A stretch of 36,409 nt of DNA from Lachnospiraceae bacterium UBA1760 (GCA_002314775.1 DCHE01000060.1:1-36409); one strand, 5' to 3'. Numbered from the stretch's first letter, positions 22,301-32,398 are shown. Notes: a model not told the origin generated them from the sequence alone. Made by a program: numbers and translations.

Positions 22301-25300
22301 GAAGTGATGCAGATAGACTTGAGGGCGCAAAGTTCAGACTTGATATTTATAGAAACGATGTATGGCAGCCAGTTACCGACAAGGATGGAAAAGAGGTTAC
22401 TGTTATAACAGATGCCGACGGTAAGGTTTTCGTTCAGGGTGATTTTAAGAATCTTGGATGGGCTCTCTTCACAGATTACACATACAGATTATATGAAATT
22501 GAGACACCTGAAGGATATGCACCAGATGAACCAACAATATTTACAATTAAGAGTTCAATCTTAGACAGTGCTTCTAATCAGGTAGTAAATGGTGATACAA
22601 TTTACATTTCTAATATGAAGGAAAACTTCCACTTAGTTAAGACAGATCGTAATGATTTAACTAAGAAGCTTTCCGGAGCAACATACAAGCTTACTTCTAC
22701 AGAGGGCGCTTCAGTATATGAGAGAACAGTTACTTCTGGAGCTGATGGCGTAATAGCATTCAGTGGTCTTAAGGAGGGTACATATACTCTTGTTGAGACA
22801 GCTGCACCAGAGGGTTATGAGATTGATAATACAGTGTACACAATTACTGTTTCAGATCAGCTTGTAATTACTAGTGAGGACTTGGAGTTCTCAGAGGTTG
22901 AGATAGGTTCAGTTTCTTCATACGAGGCGATTGTTCAGGATGCTCCAACAGAAGCACCAACTGGAACAATTGAGGTAACAAAGCAGTTTTCACTTAACAG
23001 TACAATTAAACCTGTAACAATCGGTGTTTATACAGATTCTCTTGGTAAGACAGCATATCTTAAGGATGGAGTAGCTTACACAGTTACACTTACTGAGAAT
23101 GATATCAAGGAAGGAAATAAGGCAGTATTTTCTGGCCTTCCATATGGAACCTACTATGTATATGAGGTTGACAACCTTAAAAACCCAGTAGTTGGCAATG
23201 ATATTCATGCAACAATTGCAGGAATTATCTACAATGTAACTTCAACACTTACTGCAGGAGCAGTTCTTAATGCTGAGAACAAGAAAACAGAGGTTACAAT
23301 TACTAACTCAGAGGTTAAGGTTGATGTAACAATTGATAAGAGAGACATAACAGGTGGTGTTGAGCTTGCAGGAGCAAAGCTTGTTGTAAAGGATGGCTCG
23401 ACAGAGATAGCTTCATGGGAGTCAAAGACAGGAGAGAATAAGACCATTTCAGGACTTACACCTGGCAAGGTATACTCACTTGAGGAGACAACAGCACCAG
23501 CTGGATATAATACAATTGTATCAACTGTATACTTCAAGGTTGATGATAGAGGAGTTGTGACAGTAGTTAATGAAGATGGTTCTGCAAAGACAATTTCTAA
23601 TAAATTTACAGCAGACGCTTCGGTATCGGACACAGGTATACTTCTCATCAACGATCAGCCAAAGAAGGGTTCAATCAAGGTAACTAAGGTTTACTCAGAG
23701 GGAAGTACAGTTAAGCCAGTAATGTTTGGTCTTTTCAAGGATCAGGCTGGAACAACATTTGAGTACGACAAATCTGGAATCGGTACAAAGACTCTTTCAG
23801 CAGATGATATAAAAGCTGGAAAGCAGGCAGTATTTGAAGGTATTCCATATGGAACCTACTACGTATATGAGATGGATGGTGCTACACCAATAACAACAAA
23901 TGGTGGCAAGTATACTATAGATTCTATTTCATATACAGTAACAGGAGTAGAAGGAGCAACAGTATTAGACTCTCCTGAGGCAACAAAGACAATTACTAAT
24001 ACTGAGGATAAGGTTAGCGTAACAATTGATAAGTGGGATATCACAGGAGATGTTGAACTTGAGGGTGCAGTACTCGTTGTAAAGGATGGCACAACAACAG
24101 TTGATACATGGACTTCTGAGCTTAATGAGACACATACAATTACAGGTCTTACACCTGGCAGGGTATACTCACTTGAAGAGACAATAGCACCAGTTGGATA
24201 TAATACAATTACAACAACTGTATACTTCAAAATTGATGATGCAGGAAATGTAACAGTAGTAAATGCAGACGGTTCTGTAAAGACTATTACAGACAATAAG
24301 ACAGCAGATGCTTCAGTATCTGAGACAGGCGTACTTCTTATCAATGACCAGCCAAAGGATAAGGTTAGTGTAAAAATCGAAAAGTGGGATATCGCAGGAA
24401 ATGTTGAGCTTGAGGGTGCAAAACTTGTTGTATATGATGGCTCAACAACGGTTGATACATGGACTTCTGAGCTTAATGAGACACATACTATTACAGGACT
24501 TACACCTGGCAAGGTATACTCACTCGAGGAGACAACAGCACCAACTGGATATAACAAGATTACAACAACTGTATACTTCAAGATTAATGATGCAGGAAAT
24601 GTAACTCTTGTTGAAGATGCAACAGGAACAACAGAAAAAACTAATCCGACAGGAGACGCTGCTATGACAGCAGATGCAACAGTAAGGGGTGGTATACTTC
24701 TCATCAATGACCAGCCTAAGATTGGTTCAATCAAGGTTACTAAGGTTTATTCAGAGGGAAGTACAGTAAAGACAGTTGTGTTTGGTCTTTTTAAGGACGA
24801 GGCAGGAACAATTCCTGAGTATGGCTCATCTGCTTTTGAGATTAACACAATAACTCTTGCAGCTGCTAATATTAAAAATGGACAGCCAGCTATATTTGAA
24901 GATATTCCTTATGGAACCTACTATGTATATGAGATGGATGGCGATAATCCGATAAAAACAAACGGTAGCAAGTATACAATAGATGCTATTTCATATACAG
25001 TTACAGGGGTTGAAGGAGCAGTAGAATTAAACTCTTCTGAGGCAACAAAGACTATTACTAATACTGAGGATAAGGTATCAGTCAAGATTAATAAGTGCGA
25101 TGCAACAGGTGGTAATGAAGAGCTTGAAGGCGCAATTATTGAGATTAAGAAGGGCGATACAGTAGTAGGCTCTTGGACATCAGAAATTGGTAAGGTTGGC
25201 GAGGTTTCAGGTCTTACATCCGGCGTTGTTTATGAATTAAAAGAGACAACAGCACCAGAAGGTTACGAGAAAATCACAACAAGCACATATTTCGTAGTAG

Positions 25301-28300
25301 ACAAGGATGGAAAGGTTAAGACAACAGATGCATCCGGAAATGCTAAGACATATGATGAAGTTGTAGTAACAGAGAGTGGAGTACTTCTTGTAAATGACCA
25401 GCCTTCAACAGTAACAGTCAAGATTAATAAGTGTGATGCAACAGGTGGTAATGAAGAGCTTGAAGGCGCAGTTATTGAAATTAAGAAGGGCGATACAGTA
25501 GTAGGCTCTTGGACATCAGAAATTGGTAAGGTTGGCGAGGTTTCAGGCCTTACACCAGGTGTTGTTTATGAATTAAAAGAGACAACAGCACCAGAAGGTT
25601 ACGAGAAAATCACAACAAGCACATATTTCGTAGTAGATAAGGATGGAAATGTAAAGACAACAGATGCATCAGGAAATGCTAAGACATATGATGAAGTTGT
25701 GGTAACAGAGAGCGGAGTGCTTCTTGTAAACGACCAGCCAAAGAAGGGTGAGTTTACACCAGAAGCTACAAAGGTATTCTCTGGAGATACACTTTCAGGC
25801 GGTAGCTCATACACCTTCAATTTCAATTTATATGAAGGAACAAAAGACGGATATAGCATAACAGCTACACCAATCCAGACTGGAACAGCTACATTTACAG
25901 CTACATCAGATGAGGCTAAAGCAATAACAGGCTTTACAAAGATTACCTATGGTCCAGCTGATATTGGTGATCATTATTACTACATCAGAGAGATAGCTGG
26001 TGAAGATACTAAGGTAACTTATGACGACACAAGCTATTTAGTAAAGGTTACAGTTGCTGACAGCGAGACTACTAGCCTTAGTGTGACTACGACAATACAG
26101 AATTTTGATACTAAGGAAGCAGCAACAGCAGTAGCATTTACAAATACATATGCTAAAGATAAGGTTAGTGTAACAATCGATAAGTGGGATATCACAGGAA
26201 ATGTTGAGCTTGAGGGTGCAGTACTTATTGTAAAGGATGGCACAACAACAGTTGATACATGGACTTCAGAAATTGGTAAGACACATACAATATCAGAACT
26301 TACACCTGGCAAGGTATACTCACTTGAGGAGACAACAGCGCCAACTGGATATAACACAATTACATCAACTGTATACTTCAAGATTGATGATGCAGGAAAT
26401 GTAACAGTAGTAAATTCAGATGGTTCTGTAAAGACAATTGGTGATAATAAGACAGCAGATGCTTCAGTATCTGAGACAGGCGTACTTCTTATCAATGATC
26501 AGCCTAAGACAGTTAGCGTAACAATTGATAAGAGAGACATCACAAACGATGTTGAACTTGGAGGAGCATTACTTGTAGTAAAGGACGGAGAAACAGAGGT
26601 AGCTTCATGGGAGTCAAAGACAGGTGAGAATAAGACAATTTCAGGACTTGCACCTGGCAAGGTATACTCACTTGAGGAGACAACAGCACCAACTGGATAT
26701 AATAAGATTACAACTACTGTATACTTCAAGATTGATGATGCAGGAAAGGTAACAGTAGTAAATTCAGACGGTTCTGCAAAGACGATTACAGACAATAAGA
26801 CAGCAGATGCATCAGTATCAACAGAGAATGTACTTCTTATCAATGACCAGCCAAAGACAGTAAGCGTAACAATCGATAAGAGATACATCACAGGTGATGT
26901 TGAGCTTGCAGGAGCATTACTTGTAGTAAAGGACGGAGAAACAGAGATAGCTTCATGGGAGTCAAAGACAGGAGAGAATAAGACCATTTCGGGACTTACA
27001 CCTGGCAAGGTATACTCACTTGAGGAGACAACAGCACCAGCTGGATATAATACAATTACATCAACTGTATACTTCAAGATTGATGATGAAGGAAAGGTAA
27101 CAGTAGTTAATGAAGATGGTTCTGCAAAGACAATTTCTAATAAGAATACAGCAGACGCTTCTGTATCGGACACAGGTATTCTTCTTATCAATGACCAGCC
27201 TAAGAAGGGTAAGATTAGTCTTGTTAAGATATTCAATAATCGTGCTGTAGCCTTAGTAACTGTTAGAATTTATAAGGATGCGGAAGCAACTACTAGAGCA
27301 ACATATGCAAGTGGTGAGATTATTGCTGACATAAATCTTTCACCAAATGGTACAGGTAGCTTAAGATGTGAAAGTATGATGTATAATATTCCATTTGGAA
27401 CATATTATATCTATGAGCTTGATAATAAAGGTAACCCAGTTATTGATACAACTAACGTTGTAACACTTAATGGTGTAGAGTATGTTGCAAGCTACTCATC
27501 AGAAAGTGTTAAGGTTGAAAGCGAGACTGCACCAGCTGAATACACAATTACTAATACAATAGTAGAACCAGCTAATGTATATCTTACTGCAACAAAGATA
27601 TTGAATGGAAAAGCACTTGCAGCTGATGAATTCGAGTTTGTTCTTCAGAAAACTGATGAGAGCTATCAGGCACTTAGTTCAGTTGCACCAATAACCGCAA
27701 AGAACGATGCAAGTGGAAATGTTTCCTTTGAGGCGATTTCTCTTGCTGAAGAAGGAACCTACTACTATACAGTAAGTGAGAAGATTCCGACTCCAAAGGA
27801 TTTAGACATTACATATGATACAACAGTATATAAGGTTAAGATTGTTGTAACTAGAGATACTGATAGGAAGCTTAAAGCAGCAGTTACAATAGATGGCGAG
27901 ACTGACAAGGATATCACTTTTGAGAATACACTCAAAAAAGATATTATTGTAACTAAGATGGATGTTGCAAATAGCGAAGAGGTTGAGGGAGCAACATTAG
28001 TAGTTAAGGATACTAATAAAACAGAAGCTTCTGACGATGATGTTGTGATTGCAACTTGGATATCTGCTAAGGATGATGAGTCTACTCTTACAGTTAATGA
28101 GTCAAAGCAGACTGTTAGCGGACTTATTCCAGGACATGTTTATTCATTGGAAGAGACAGTAACACCATATGGATATGCAACAGTATCTACAATCTTCTTC
28201 ACAGTCGATACTGATGGAAAGGTTACTCTTGTAACAGATGAAACAGGAGTGACAGAAAAGACTAATCCAACAGGAGAGGCTGCTAAAACAGCACCAGCAA

Positions 28301-31300
28301 GCGTTTCAGATGATGGCACATTGCTTGTAAATGATACACTTCTTGTTGGTAAGATTATAATTAAGAAGACATTTGTTAGACAGGCTACTTCATTAGTAAA
28401 GGTTGGAATATATAAGAATCCTGAGGCAACAGAACGTGCAACCTACGCTAATGGAAATGAAATAGAAATTATTCATTTATCGCCTAACGGTATTGCTAGT
28501 TTAGTATGTGATGATGAAACAATTTCTAATATTCCATACGGAACTTACTATATTTATGAGTTAGATAATTCTGGTAATCCAGTTATTGATACAACTAAGA
28601 TTGCAATGATAAATAATGATTACAAGGTAACATATTCATCAAGCAATGGTACTGGTTGTACTGCTGTAATTGATGCTGAGCATGAAGCTGTAGAATATAG
28701 CATTACCAATACAGCAGTAGATGCGGCTTATGTCAGTCTATCAGCCACTAAGACTTATACAAACGGAACACTTAATGGAGATGACTTCTCATTTAAGGTT
28801 ACTGAATTAGTTGATAATGATGGTGTTTACGTTGCTAAGGAAGGCGGCTTTACTGAAACAGTAAAGAATGATGCTAGCGGCAATATTAAGTTTACAGAGT
28901 TTGGTAAGATTGGTTATGCTACAGAGGGTACATATTACTACAGTGTAAAAGAGGTTATTCCAGAAACAAAGGATGTATCTATTACATATGATACTAATGA
29001 ATACATTGTTACTGTAGTTGTAACCTATGATGGTACAAATGCTAAGTATGTAGCTAACGTAAGCGGAATTCCTGAGAATGGTATTAAGTTTACAAATACC
29101 TACACAGCTCCAGCAAGCACAGAGTATACTCCAGGTGCTAAGAAGGAGTTAATTGGTAGAGAACTTAAGGCAGGCGAATTTACATTTGCATTATATGCAG
29201 CAAATGAAAGCTTTGTTGATTTAGGTACAAACCTTGGCGAAGCAACAAATGACGCAGATGGCAATATTACATTTGCTAAACAGACATATAGTACTGAAGG
29301 TTCACGCTACTATTTAATTAAGGAGAAGGTTCCAACTCCAAAGGAAGATGGAATCACATATGACACTAAGGTATATGGTCTTAAGGTTGTAGTAGAGAGA
29401 AGTACGGAAGAAAACAAGCTTGTTGCAACTCCATACTATTATGATCTTGAAAGTACGAGTGGAGAGAGTGCTACAACTGTAAGCACAACTCCTAAGACAT
29501 TTATCAATACTTACACAGCTCCTGGTTCAGCAACAATTGTTGTAAATAAGGTAGTAGCTGCTGGTTATGCAGGTGGCATAGTTATGGTTCCAGTTCCAGA
29601 TGGAGTATTCAAGTTCAACCTTTTGGATGAGGATGATAAGGTACTTCAGACTATTACATGGGATAGTACTAAGGAGAATAATGGTGCATTTGCTCCAATC
29701 GAATATCAGCTTTCTGATGTAGATAAGACGTTTAATTACACTATTCTTGAGCAGGAGATTCCAGATACAGCAAATGGAGATAACTATGAATATTCAAGGG
29801 ATCCAGTAGGCCATAGAGTTACTGTAAAGGTTGAAAAGAATGCCGAAGGAAAGATAGTAACAACAGTTAAGTATGGCGTAGAAGCATTAGTAGAAAAAGA
29901 TGACCTGACCTACGAAGAGATTTATAACACATATACAGAGTATATCACTAAGAGTCTTGTAATTGATAAGAAGCTTATAAAGGATAAAGAAGAGGTAAGT
30001 CCTGAAGCGGGTGAATTCGAATTCAATATGAGACAGGTTTATCTCTTCGATAATGAATTCGTAACTCCTGTTGGACCAATGTTCGATGTATATAGTAAAA
30101 CAGTTTCATGTGATGCAAATGGAAAAATCACATTTGATGGACTCGAGTATTATTCAGGCTTAATTGATCAGCCACAGTACTACATATTATGTGAGGTTTC
30201 TGGTGATGAGAAGGATATTGATTATGATCCTGCTGAGTATTTATACATCGTAACTCCAAAGCTTGATACTACAAAGGCTGCTGGTGAGAGATTATATTTA
30301 ACAGAAGAATTCTACAAGATTTCTGATTATGACAATTCAAGTGAAGTATCAATCATTGATCAGATTAAGGGAAGTAGTTCAAAGCTTAGCACGGTAACCT
30401 TTACTAATTACGAGATCACAGATGGTTCAGTTAAGCTTGCAGGTGTTAAGGCGTATAACGATACTGAGGATGAGTTTACCTTCAATATGGTTGAGGTTGA
30501 CACTAAGGGCAATGCACTTGAAGGAGCAAAGACTTACACAGCTACAACAAATGGAGCAGGTAAGTTTGAATTTGAAGAGCTTACATTTGACGCTGATACA
30601 TCAGCATTTAATGAGACTCATTACTACAAGATTACAGAGGCTTCTGATAGTAGTAAGGCGATCATTTACGATGATACAGTTTATTATGTTGCTGTAATAA
30701 TTAATTACGACAGTGATGAAAAGAAGATGGTATCAACAATTGGAGTTTGTAAGAAGCTTGGTGAGAGCATTAATCTTGCTGATGAGGCTCTGTTCGTAAA
30801 CTACAGTGACAGCTCTATTACATTTACAAATACTGCTACTGAACTTTCAGTTGCTAAGGTTGATCAGTTTGGTGAGCCAGTAGTTGGAGCAAAGCTTGTA
30901 ATTAAGGATTTACTTGGAGTAAATACAGTAGCAGAGTTTGAGACTAAGGCTACTGCAGAGGATGTCTCTAAGAAGATTATTCCAGGTGTATTCTACAAGC
31001 TTAGTGAGGTTGAGGTGCCAAAGGGTTACTATGCTGCAGATGACATTGTATTCTACATTGGAACCGACAATGTATTATATGTGTACGATGTAGAGACAGA
31101 TGATTATGTAGCTCAGGGTAAGCTTGAGATTACAATGGTTGATGAGAAGATTACAATTGGCAATATCAAGTTTACAAAGACTGGATACTTCAATGAGAAG
31201 TGTTCTGCTAAGGCAAATGAGACAAAAGCATTAAACGGAGTGAAGTTCGGACTTTACATGGATGCTGAATGTACTACATTAGTAGCAGGTGCTGAGAGCA

Positions 31301-32343
31301 AGACAATCGATGGTGTTGATGGAGTAGTATTGTTCGAGAAGATTCCATTTGGAACATATTACATCAAGGAAATTGAAACATTAACTGGATACAAGCTTTC
31401 TGAGGAAGTTATAAAGGTTGAGGTTACAGCTGCTAACATCGAAGAACCAGCTAAGATTTCTGAGGAGAATGTTGTAATTAATGATATCATTACTACAGAT
31501 ATCAAGCTTAAGAAGGTTAATGAGCAGAAGGAGGAGGAAACACTTCCAAATTCTAAATATGGTCTTTACACAGAGACTGAGCTTGGAACTAAGGTTGAGA
31601 TTGCTACAGCTGTTACAAATGAAGAGGGTATGATTACATTTGCGGGAGTTATTCCTGGTAAGCCATACACAATTAAGGAGCTTGAGGCTCCAAACGGAAG
31701 CTATGTTTCAGAGTTACCAGTTAAGATTGAATTCGAAATTGATCCTTCTACTGGAAAGATTAAGGTTAAGGAGTTTGATCCTGGTAAGGGAAAGACTGGA
31801 AGCACAGCAAGAATTAATGAAGAAGGCGAGATTACATGGCTTGAGCCATCTGTATGCTACGCATTCGAGAAGGTTGACGAGGACGGAAATCCTGTTAGTG
31901 GAGCTAAGCTTCAGATAGTTGATAAGGATGGCAAGGAGATTGCAAGCTGGACAACTGATGGTACTGCATACAGATTAGACAGAGTTCTTGTGATAGGTGA
32001 GACCTATACACTGAAGGAGCTCGAGGCACCAGAAGGATACCAGTTAGCAGAGGATGTGACATTTACAGTCGACGATTCAAAGGTTGGTCCTGGTGAGGAT
32101 AAGGTTATAACAATTAAGATGGTTGATAAGTCTGTCGATGATATAACCGAGACAACAACCGAGTCAACAACAAGTACAACAACTGAAACAGTAACAACAG
32201 AAAAGACAACTGAGAGCGGTAGTGGAAGCTCGGCTAAGACAGGAGATGATACTCCAGTATTACCAGTAGCTATCTTATTCACAATCAGTGCAGCTGGACT
32301 TGTAGTTGTTGGAAAGAGAAGAAAGAAGGAAGAGGAAGAGTAA
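19315..32343 (+). CDS. Giant cell-wall-anchored CnaB/SpaA and pilin-isopeptide repeat adhesin
   Basis: A 4342-residue surface protein. Signal peptide: residues 1-30 (cut after ISA). Residues about 50-1000 are beta-sandwich stalk modules resembling isopeptide D2/DUF11-type domains. From about residue 1000 onward run several dozen small beta domains of three kinds. The SpaA/CnaB type has VTIDK, then SLEETTAPxGY, then LLINDQP, suggesting Lys-Asn isopeptide bonds with a catalytic Glu. A second CnaB-like type contains PYGTYYVYE. The FctA/Spy0128-like pilin linkage type is marked by VYLTATK, YYYTVSEKIP and FTNTY. A Thr-rich stretch (about 4278-4303) precedes a sorting signal: A-K-T-G-D (K4308, T4309, G4310), a hydrophobic helix, then KRRKKEEEE. 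The sorting motif lacks the usual LP. No sortase is in the window. It is monocistronic, with a strong promoter and terminator. It probably forms a long, covalently stiffened stalk; the ligand is unknown. Confidence 0.93.
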   Translation: MTKSKKRIIAFLMAFTMVLSVCVPSSGISAQSGYGDGSGYENATPQDASSEGDITEEASFGKEESTASATTEEVVEAAVEKVYAVDPTVLVNGLASATITADKNEAGKYVIESGERYKIRLSFAEDGFGYQFANDDSQMIYDLPDGLEGVDCGNGSSTKNITISVTDAEGNFKLEGNQYSISDGQLYFKFNTDDPNFDRLTACANAKVSLEIEATVRNDVTEIDFGNDIRVGIDMITDKGIDAVKYATYNAYTGKVYYTVNVETTGTNNNVEVTDTIIGTALKYDIGSIRVDNQAVSATESDSGFTYTIPQMKHGKTAKITYSASVDYSQISDNGTIEQTGNVVTVTSDEVTDPAVSSASVSGQISYDPSLTKGAGTTSTSADGKTTIPWTVTLNGDYKYTFGGNSISDSISADSQKYMKYSGTGITVTKYAKDTEGNESVVSTTTKTWAELGASDSEFTYAIPTDDTTPYKYVVTYNTVAENNTLKDVNLGNTAYVGDSENPVKSVGSSKPLPATGETLAISKSGKAGKTSDSATYKDKIDWTVSFNVAANKEYSSCVITDTYPATYFDDLGLVSDTMDYSKIVVTGLTSPESYTISSDDANRRFIITFYQDAEKTIPGLIKTDKSRNITITYPTSTNKDWYDRSTKEDLRCNHTNQIRIDVGDIGLQEQAVVPVYPELPVSITKNACSGEKTGEYYYEDGIQTYDVWGNMTKYPIYKFTILLTGGVQDGMVVSDSFDTSILEYMDGSDVTLYGATVAGLTHAPTLKGGNQYNYQQNSDGKLSAEKTSDGVKFTLTKLPTNSGYIVLTYYLYVKNKAALDKLRSDPSGQYVISNTASCEGEVSSDTIIFSDPSDVSKMMTQEATAENDYKAKYNIVINPDKLTYGTEKTLTVTDSFTGQRIKDDADITITTDPAGKESEVKYTQSNTQLIFTIPNSTKVTINYQATVVGNGATTYSNTVNFVGHTKSTSQSVDVQTSEEGSADNPGVYILKHTYGSDADRLEGAKFRLDIYRNDVWQPVTDKDGKEVTVITDADGKVFVQGDFKNLGWALFTDYTYRLYEIETPEGYAPDEPTIFTIKSSILDSASNQVVNGDTIYISNMKENFHLVKTDRNDLTKKLSGATYKLTSTEGASVYERTVTSGADGVIAFSGLKEGTYTLVETAAPEGYEIDNTVYTITVSDQLVITSEDLEFSEVEIGSVSSYEAIVQDAPTEAPTGTIEVTKQFSLNSTIKPVTIGVYTDSLGKTAYLKDGVAYTVTLTENDIKEGNKAVFSGLPYGTYYVYEVDNLKNPVVGNDIHATIAGIIYNVTSTLTAGAVLNAENKKTEVTITNSEVKVDVTIDKRDITGGVELAGAKLVVKDGSTEIASWESKTGENKTISGLTPGKVYSLEETTAPAGYNTIVSTVYFKVDDRGVVTVVNEDGSAKTISNKFTADASVSDTGILLINDQPKKGSIKVTKVYSEGSTVKPVMFGLFKDQAGTTFEYDKSGIGTKTLSADDIKAGKQAVFEGIPYGTYYVYEMDGATPITTNGGKYTIDSISYTVTGVEGATVLDSPEATKTITNTEDKVSVTIDKWDITGDVELEGAVLVVKDGTTTVDTWTSELNETHTITGLTPGRVYSLEETIAPVGYNTITTTVYFKIDDAGNVTVVNADGSVKTITDNKTADASVSETGVLLINDQPKDKVSVKIEKWDIAGNVELEGAKLVVYDGSTTVDTWTSELNETHTITGLTPGKVYSLEETTAPTGYNKITTTVYFKINDAGNVTLVEDATGTTEKTNPTGDAAMTADATVRGGILLINDQPKIGSIKVTKVYSEGSTVKTVVFGLFKDEAGTIPEYGSSAFEINTITLAAANIKNGQPAIFEDIPYGTYYVYEMDGDNPIKTNGSKYTIDAISYTVTGVEGAVELNSSEATKTITNTEDKVSVKINKCDATGGNEELEGAIIEIKKGDTVVGSWTSEIGKVGEVSGLTSGVVYELKETTAPEGYEKITTSTYFVVDKDGKVKTTDASGNAKTYDEVVVTESGVLLVNDQPSTVTVKINKCDATGGNEELEGAVIEIKKGDTVVGSWTSEIGKVGEVSGLTPGVVYELKETTAPEGYEKITTSTYFVVDKDGNVKTTDASGNAKTYDEVVVTESGVLLVNDQPKKGEFTPEATKVFSGDTLSGGSSYTFNFNLYEGTKDGYSITATPIQTGTATFTATSDEAKAITGFTKITYGPADIGDHYYYIREIAGEDTKVTYDDTSYLVKVTVADSETTSLSVTTTIQNFDTKEAATAVAFTNTYAKDKVSVTIDKWDITGNVELEGAVLIVKDGTTTVDTWTSEIGKTHTISELTPGKVYSLEETTAPTGYNTITSTVYFKIDDAGNVTVVNSDGSVKTIGDNKTADASVSETGVLLINDQPKTVSVTIDKRDITNDVELGGALLVVKDGETEVASWESKTGENKTISGLAPGKVYSLEETTAPTGYNKITTTVYFKIDDAGKVTVVNSDGSAKTITDNKTADASVSTENVLLINDQPKTVSVTIDKRYITGDVELAGALLVVKDGETEIASWESKTGENKTISGLTPGKVYSLEETTAPAGYNTITSTVYFKIDDEGKVTVVNEDGSAKTISNKNTADASVSDTGILLINDQPKKGKISLVKIFNNRAVALVTVRIYKDAEATTRATYASGEIIADINLSPNGTGSLRCESMMYNIPFGTYYIYELDNKGNPVIDTTNVVTLNGVEYVASYSSESVKVESETAPAEYTITNTIVEPANVYLTATKILNGKALAADEFEFVLQKTDESYQALSSVAPITAKNDASGNVSFEAISLAEEGTYYYTVSEKIPTPKDLDITYDTTVYKVKIVVTRDTDRKLKAAVTIDGETDKDITFENTLKKDIIVTKMDVANSEEVEGATLVVKDTNKTEASDDDVVIATWISAKDDESTLTVNESKQTVSGLIPGHVYSLEETVTPYGYATVSTIFFTVDTDGKVTLVTDETGVTEKTNPTGEAAKTAPASVSDDGTLLVNDTLLVGKIIIKKTFVRQATSLVKVGIYKNPEATERATYANGNEIEIIHLSPNGIASLVCDDETISNIPYGTYYIYELDNSGNPVIDTTKIAMINNDYKVTYSSSNGTGCTAVIDAEHEAVEYSITNTAVDAAYVSLSATKTYTNGTLNGDDFSFKVTELVDNDGVYVAKEGGFTETVKNDASGNIKFTEFGKIGYATEGTYYYSVKEVIPETKDVSITYDTNEYIVTVVVTYDGTNAKYVANVSGIPENGIKFTNTYTAPASTEYTPGAKKELIGRELKAGEFTFALYAANESFVDLGTNLGEATNDADGNITFAKQTYSTEGSRYYLIKEKVPTPKEDGITYDTKVYGLKVVVERSTEENKLVATPYYYDLESTSGESATTVSTTPKTFINTYTAPGSATIVVNKVVAAGYAGGIVMVPVPDGVFKFNLLDEDDKVLQTITWDSTKENNGAFAPIEYQLSDVDKTFNYTILEQEIPDTANGDNYEYSRDPVGHRVTVKVEKNAEGKIVTTVKYGVEALVEKDDLTYEEIYNTYTEYITKSLVIDKKLIKDKEEVSPEAGEFEFNMRQVYLFDNEFVTPVGPMFDVYSKTVSCDANGKITFDGLEYYSGLIDQPQYYILCEVSGDEKDIDYDPAEYLYIVTPKLDTTKAAGERLYLTEEFYKISDYDNSSEVSIIDQIKGSSSKLSTVTFTNYEITDGSVKLAGVKAYNDTEDEFTFNMVEVDTKGNALEGAKTYTATTNGAGKFEFEELTFDADTSAFNETHYYKITEASDSSKAIIYDDTVYYVAVIINYDSDEKKMVSTIGVCKKLGESINLADEALFVNYSDSSITFTNTATELSVAKVDQFGEPVVGAKLVIKDLLGVNTVAEFETKATAEDVSKKIIPGVFYKLSEVEVPKGYYAADDIVFYIGTDNVLYVYDVETDDYVAQGKLEITMVDEKITIGNIKFTKTGYFNEKCSAKANETKALNGVKFGLYMDAECTTLVAGAESKTIDGVDGVVLFEKIPFGTYYIKEIETLTGYKLSEEVIKVEVTAANIEEPAKISEENVVINDIITTDIKLKKVNEQKEEETLPNSKYGLYTETELGTKVEIATAVTNEEGMITFAGVIPGKPYTIKELEAPNGSYVSELPVKIEFEIDPSTGKIKVKEFDPGKGKTGSTARINEEGEITWLEPSVCYAFEKVDEDGNPVSGAKLQIVDKDGKEIASWTTDGTAYRLDRVLVIGETYTLKELEAPEGYQLAEDVTFTVDDSKVGPGEDKVITIKMVDKSVDDITETTTESTTSTTTETVTTEKTTESGSGSSAKTGDDTPVLPVAILFTISAAGLVVVGKRRKKEEEE
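23317..23664 (+). repeat. CnaB repeat copy 1 (K...LEETTAPAGY type)
   Basis: Copy at residues about 1335-1450. Its centre (about 23401-23520) matches the copy at 26941-27060 base for base except a single synonymous A/G, although the two are 3540 bases apart. This is a sign of recent exchange between repeats. Confidence 0.75.
24010..24711 (+). repeat. Two tandem CnaB repeats with a 351-bp period
   Basis: Unit starts near 24010 and 24361 (117 codons apart). Both contain the DTWTSELNETHTITGLTPG segment, found in no other copy. The second carries an extra TGTTEKTNPTGDAA-type insertion near its end. Confidence 0.75.
25072..25743 (+). repeat. Two nearly identical tandem CnaB repeats with a 336-bp period
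   Basis: GTCAAGATTAATAAGTG starts at 25081 and again at 25417. The two 112-residue units differ at only about sixteen bases and three residues (I/V, S/P, K/N). Most changes are silent, so a recent duplication is being held by purifying selection. Confidence 0.85.
26161..27207 (+). repeat. Three tandem CnaB repeats with a 348-bp period
   Basis: Unit starts are near 26161, 26509 and 26857 (116 codons). The last unit has Y where its siblings have D just after the isopeptide lysine (DKRY versus DKRD); the lysine itself is kept. Confidence 0.8.
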
Positions 32344-32364
32344 GCCTCAGGCCTATAATAATGG

Positions 32365-32398
32365 ACACGCAGTAGTGAAAAGCTACTGCGTGTTTTTT
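32365..32398 (+). terminator. Terminator after the giant adhesin gene
   Basis: ACACGCAGTAG (32365-32375) pairs perfectly with CTACTGCGTGT (32383-32393) around a seven-base loop, with a T run after it. Confidence 0.92.

Noticed and set aside
23859..24734. Minus-strand open frame of 291 codons within the adhesin gene (with similar ones at 23229, 26034 and 26499)
   Set aside because: These are mirror frames of the Thr/Val-rich CnaB repeats. They repeat with the same period, have no ribosome sites and give low-complexity products.
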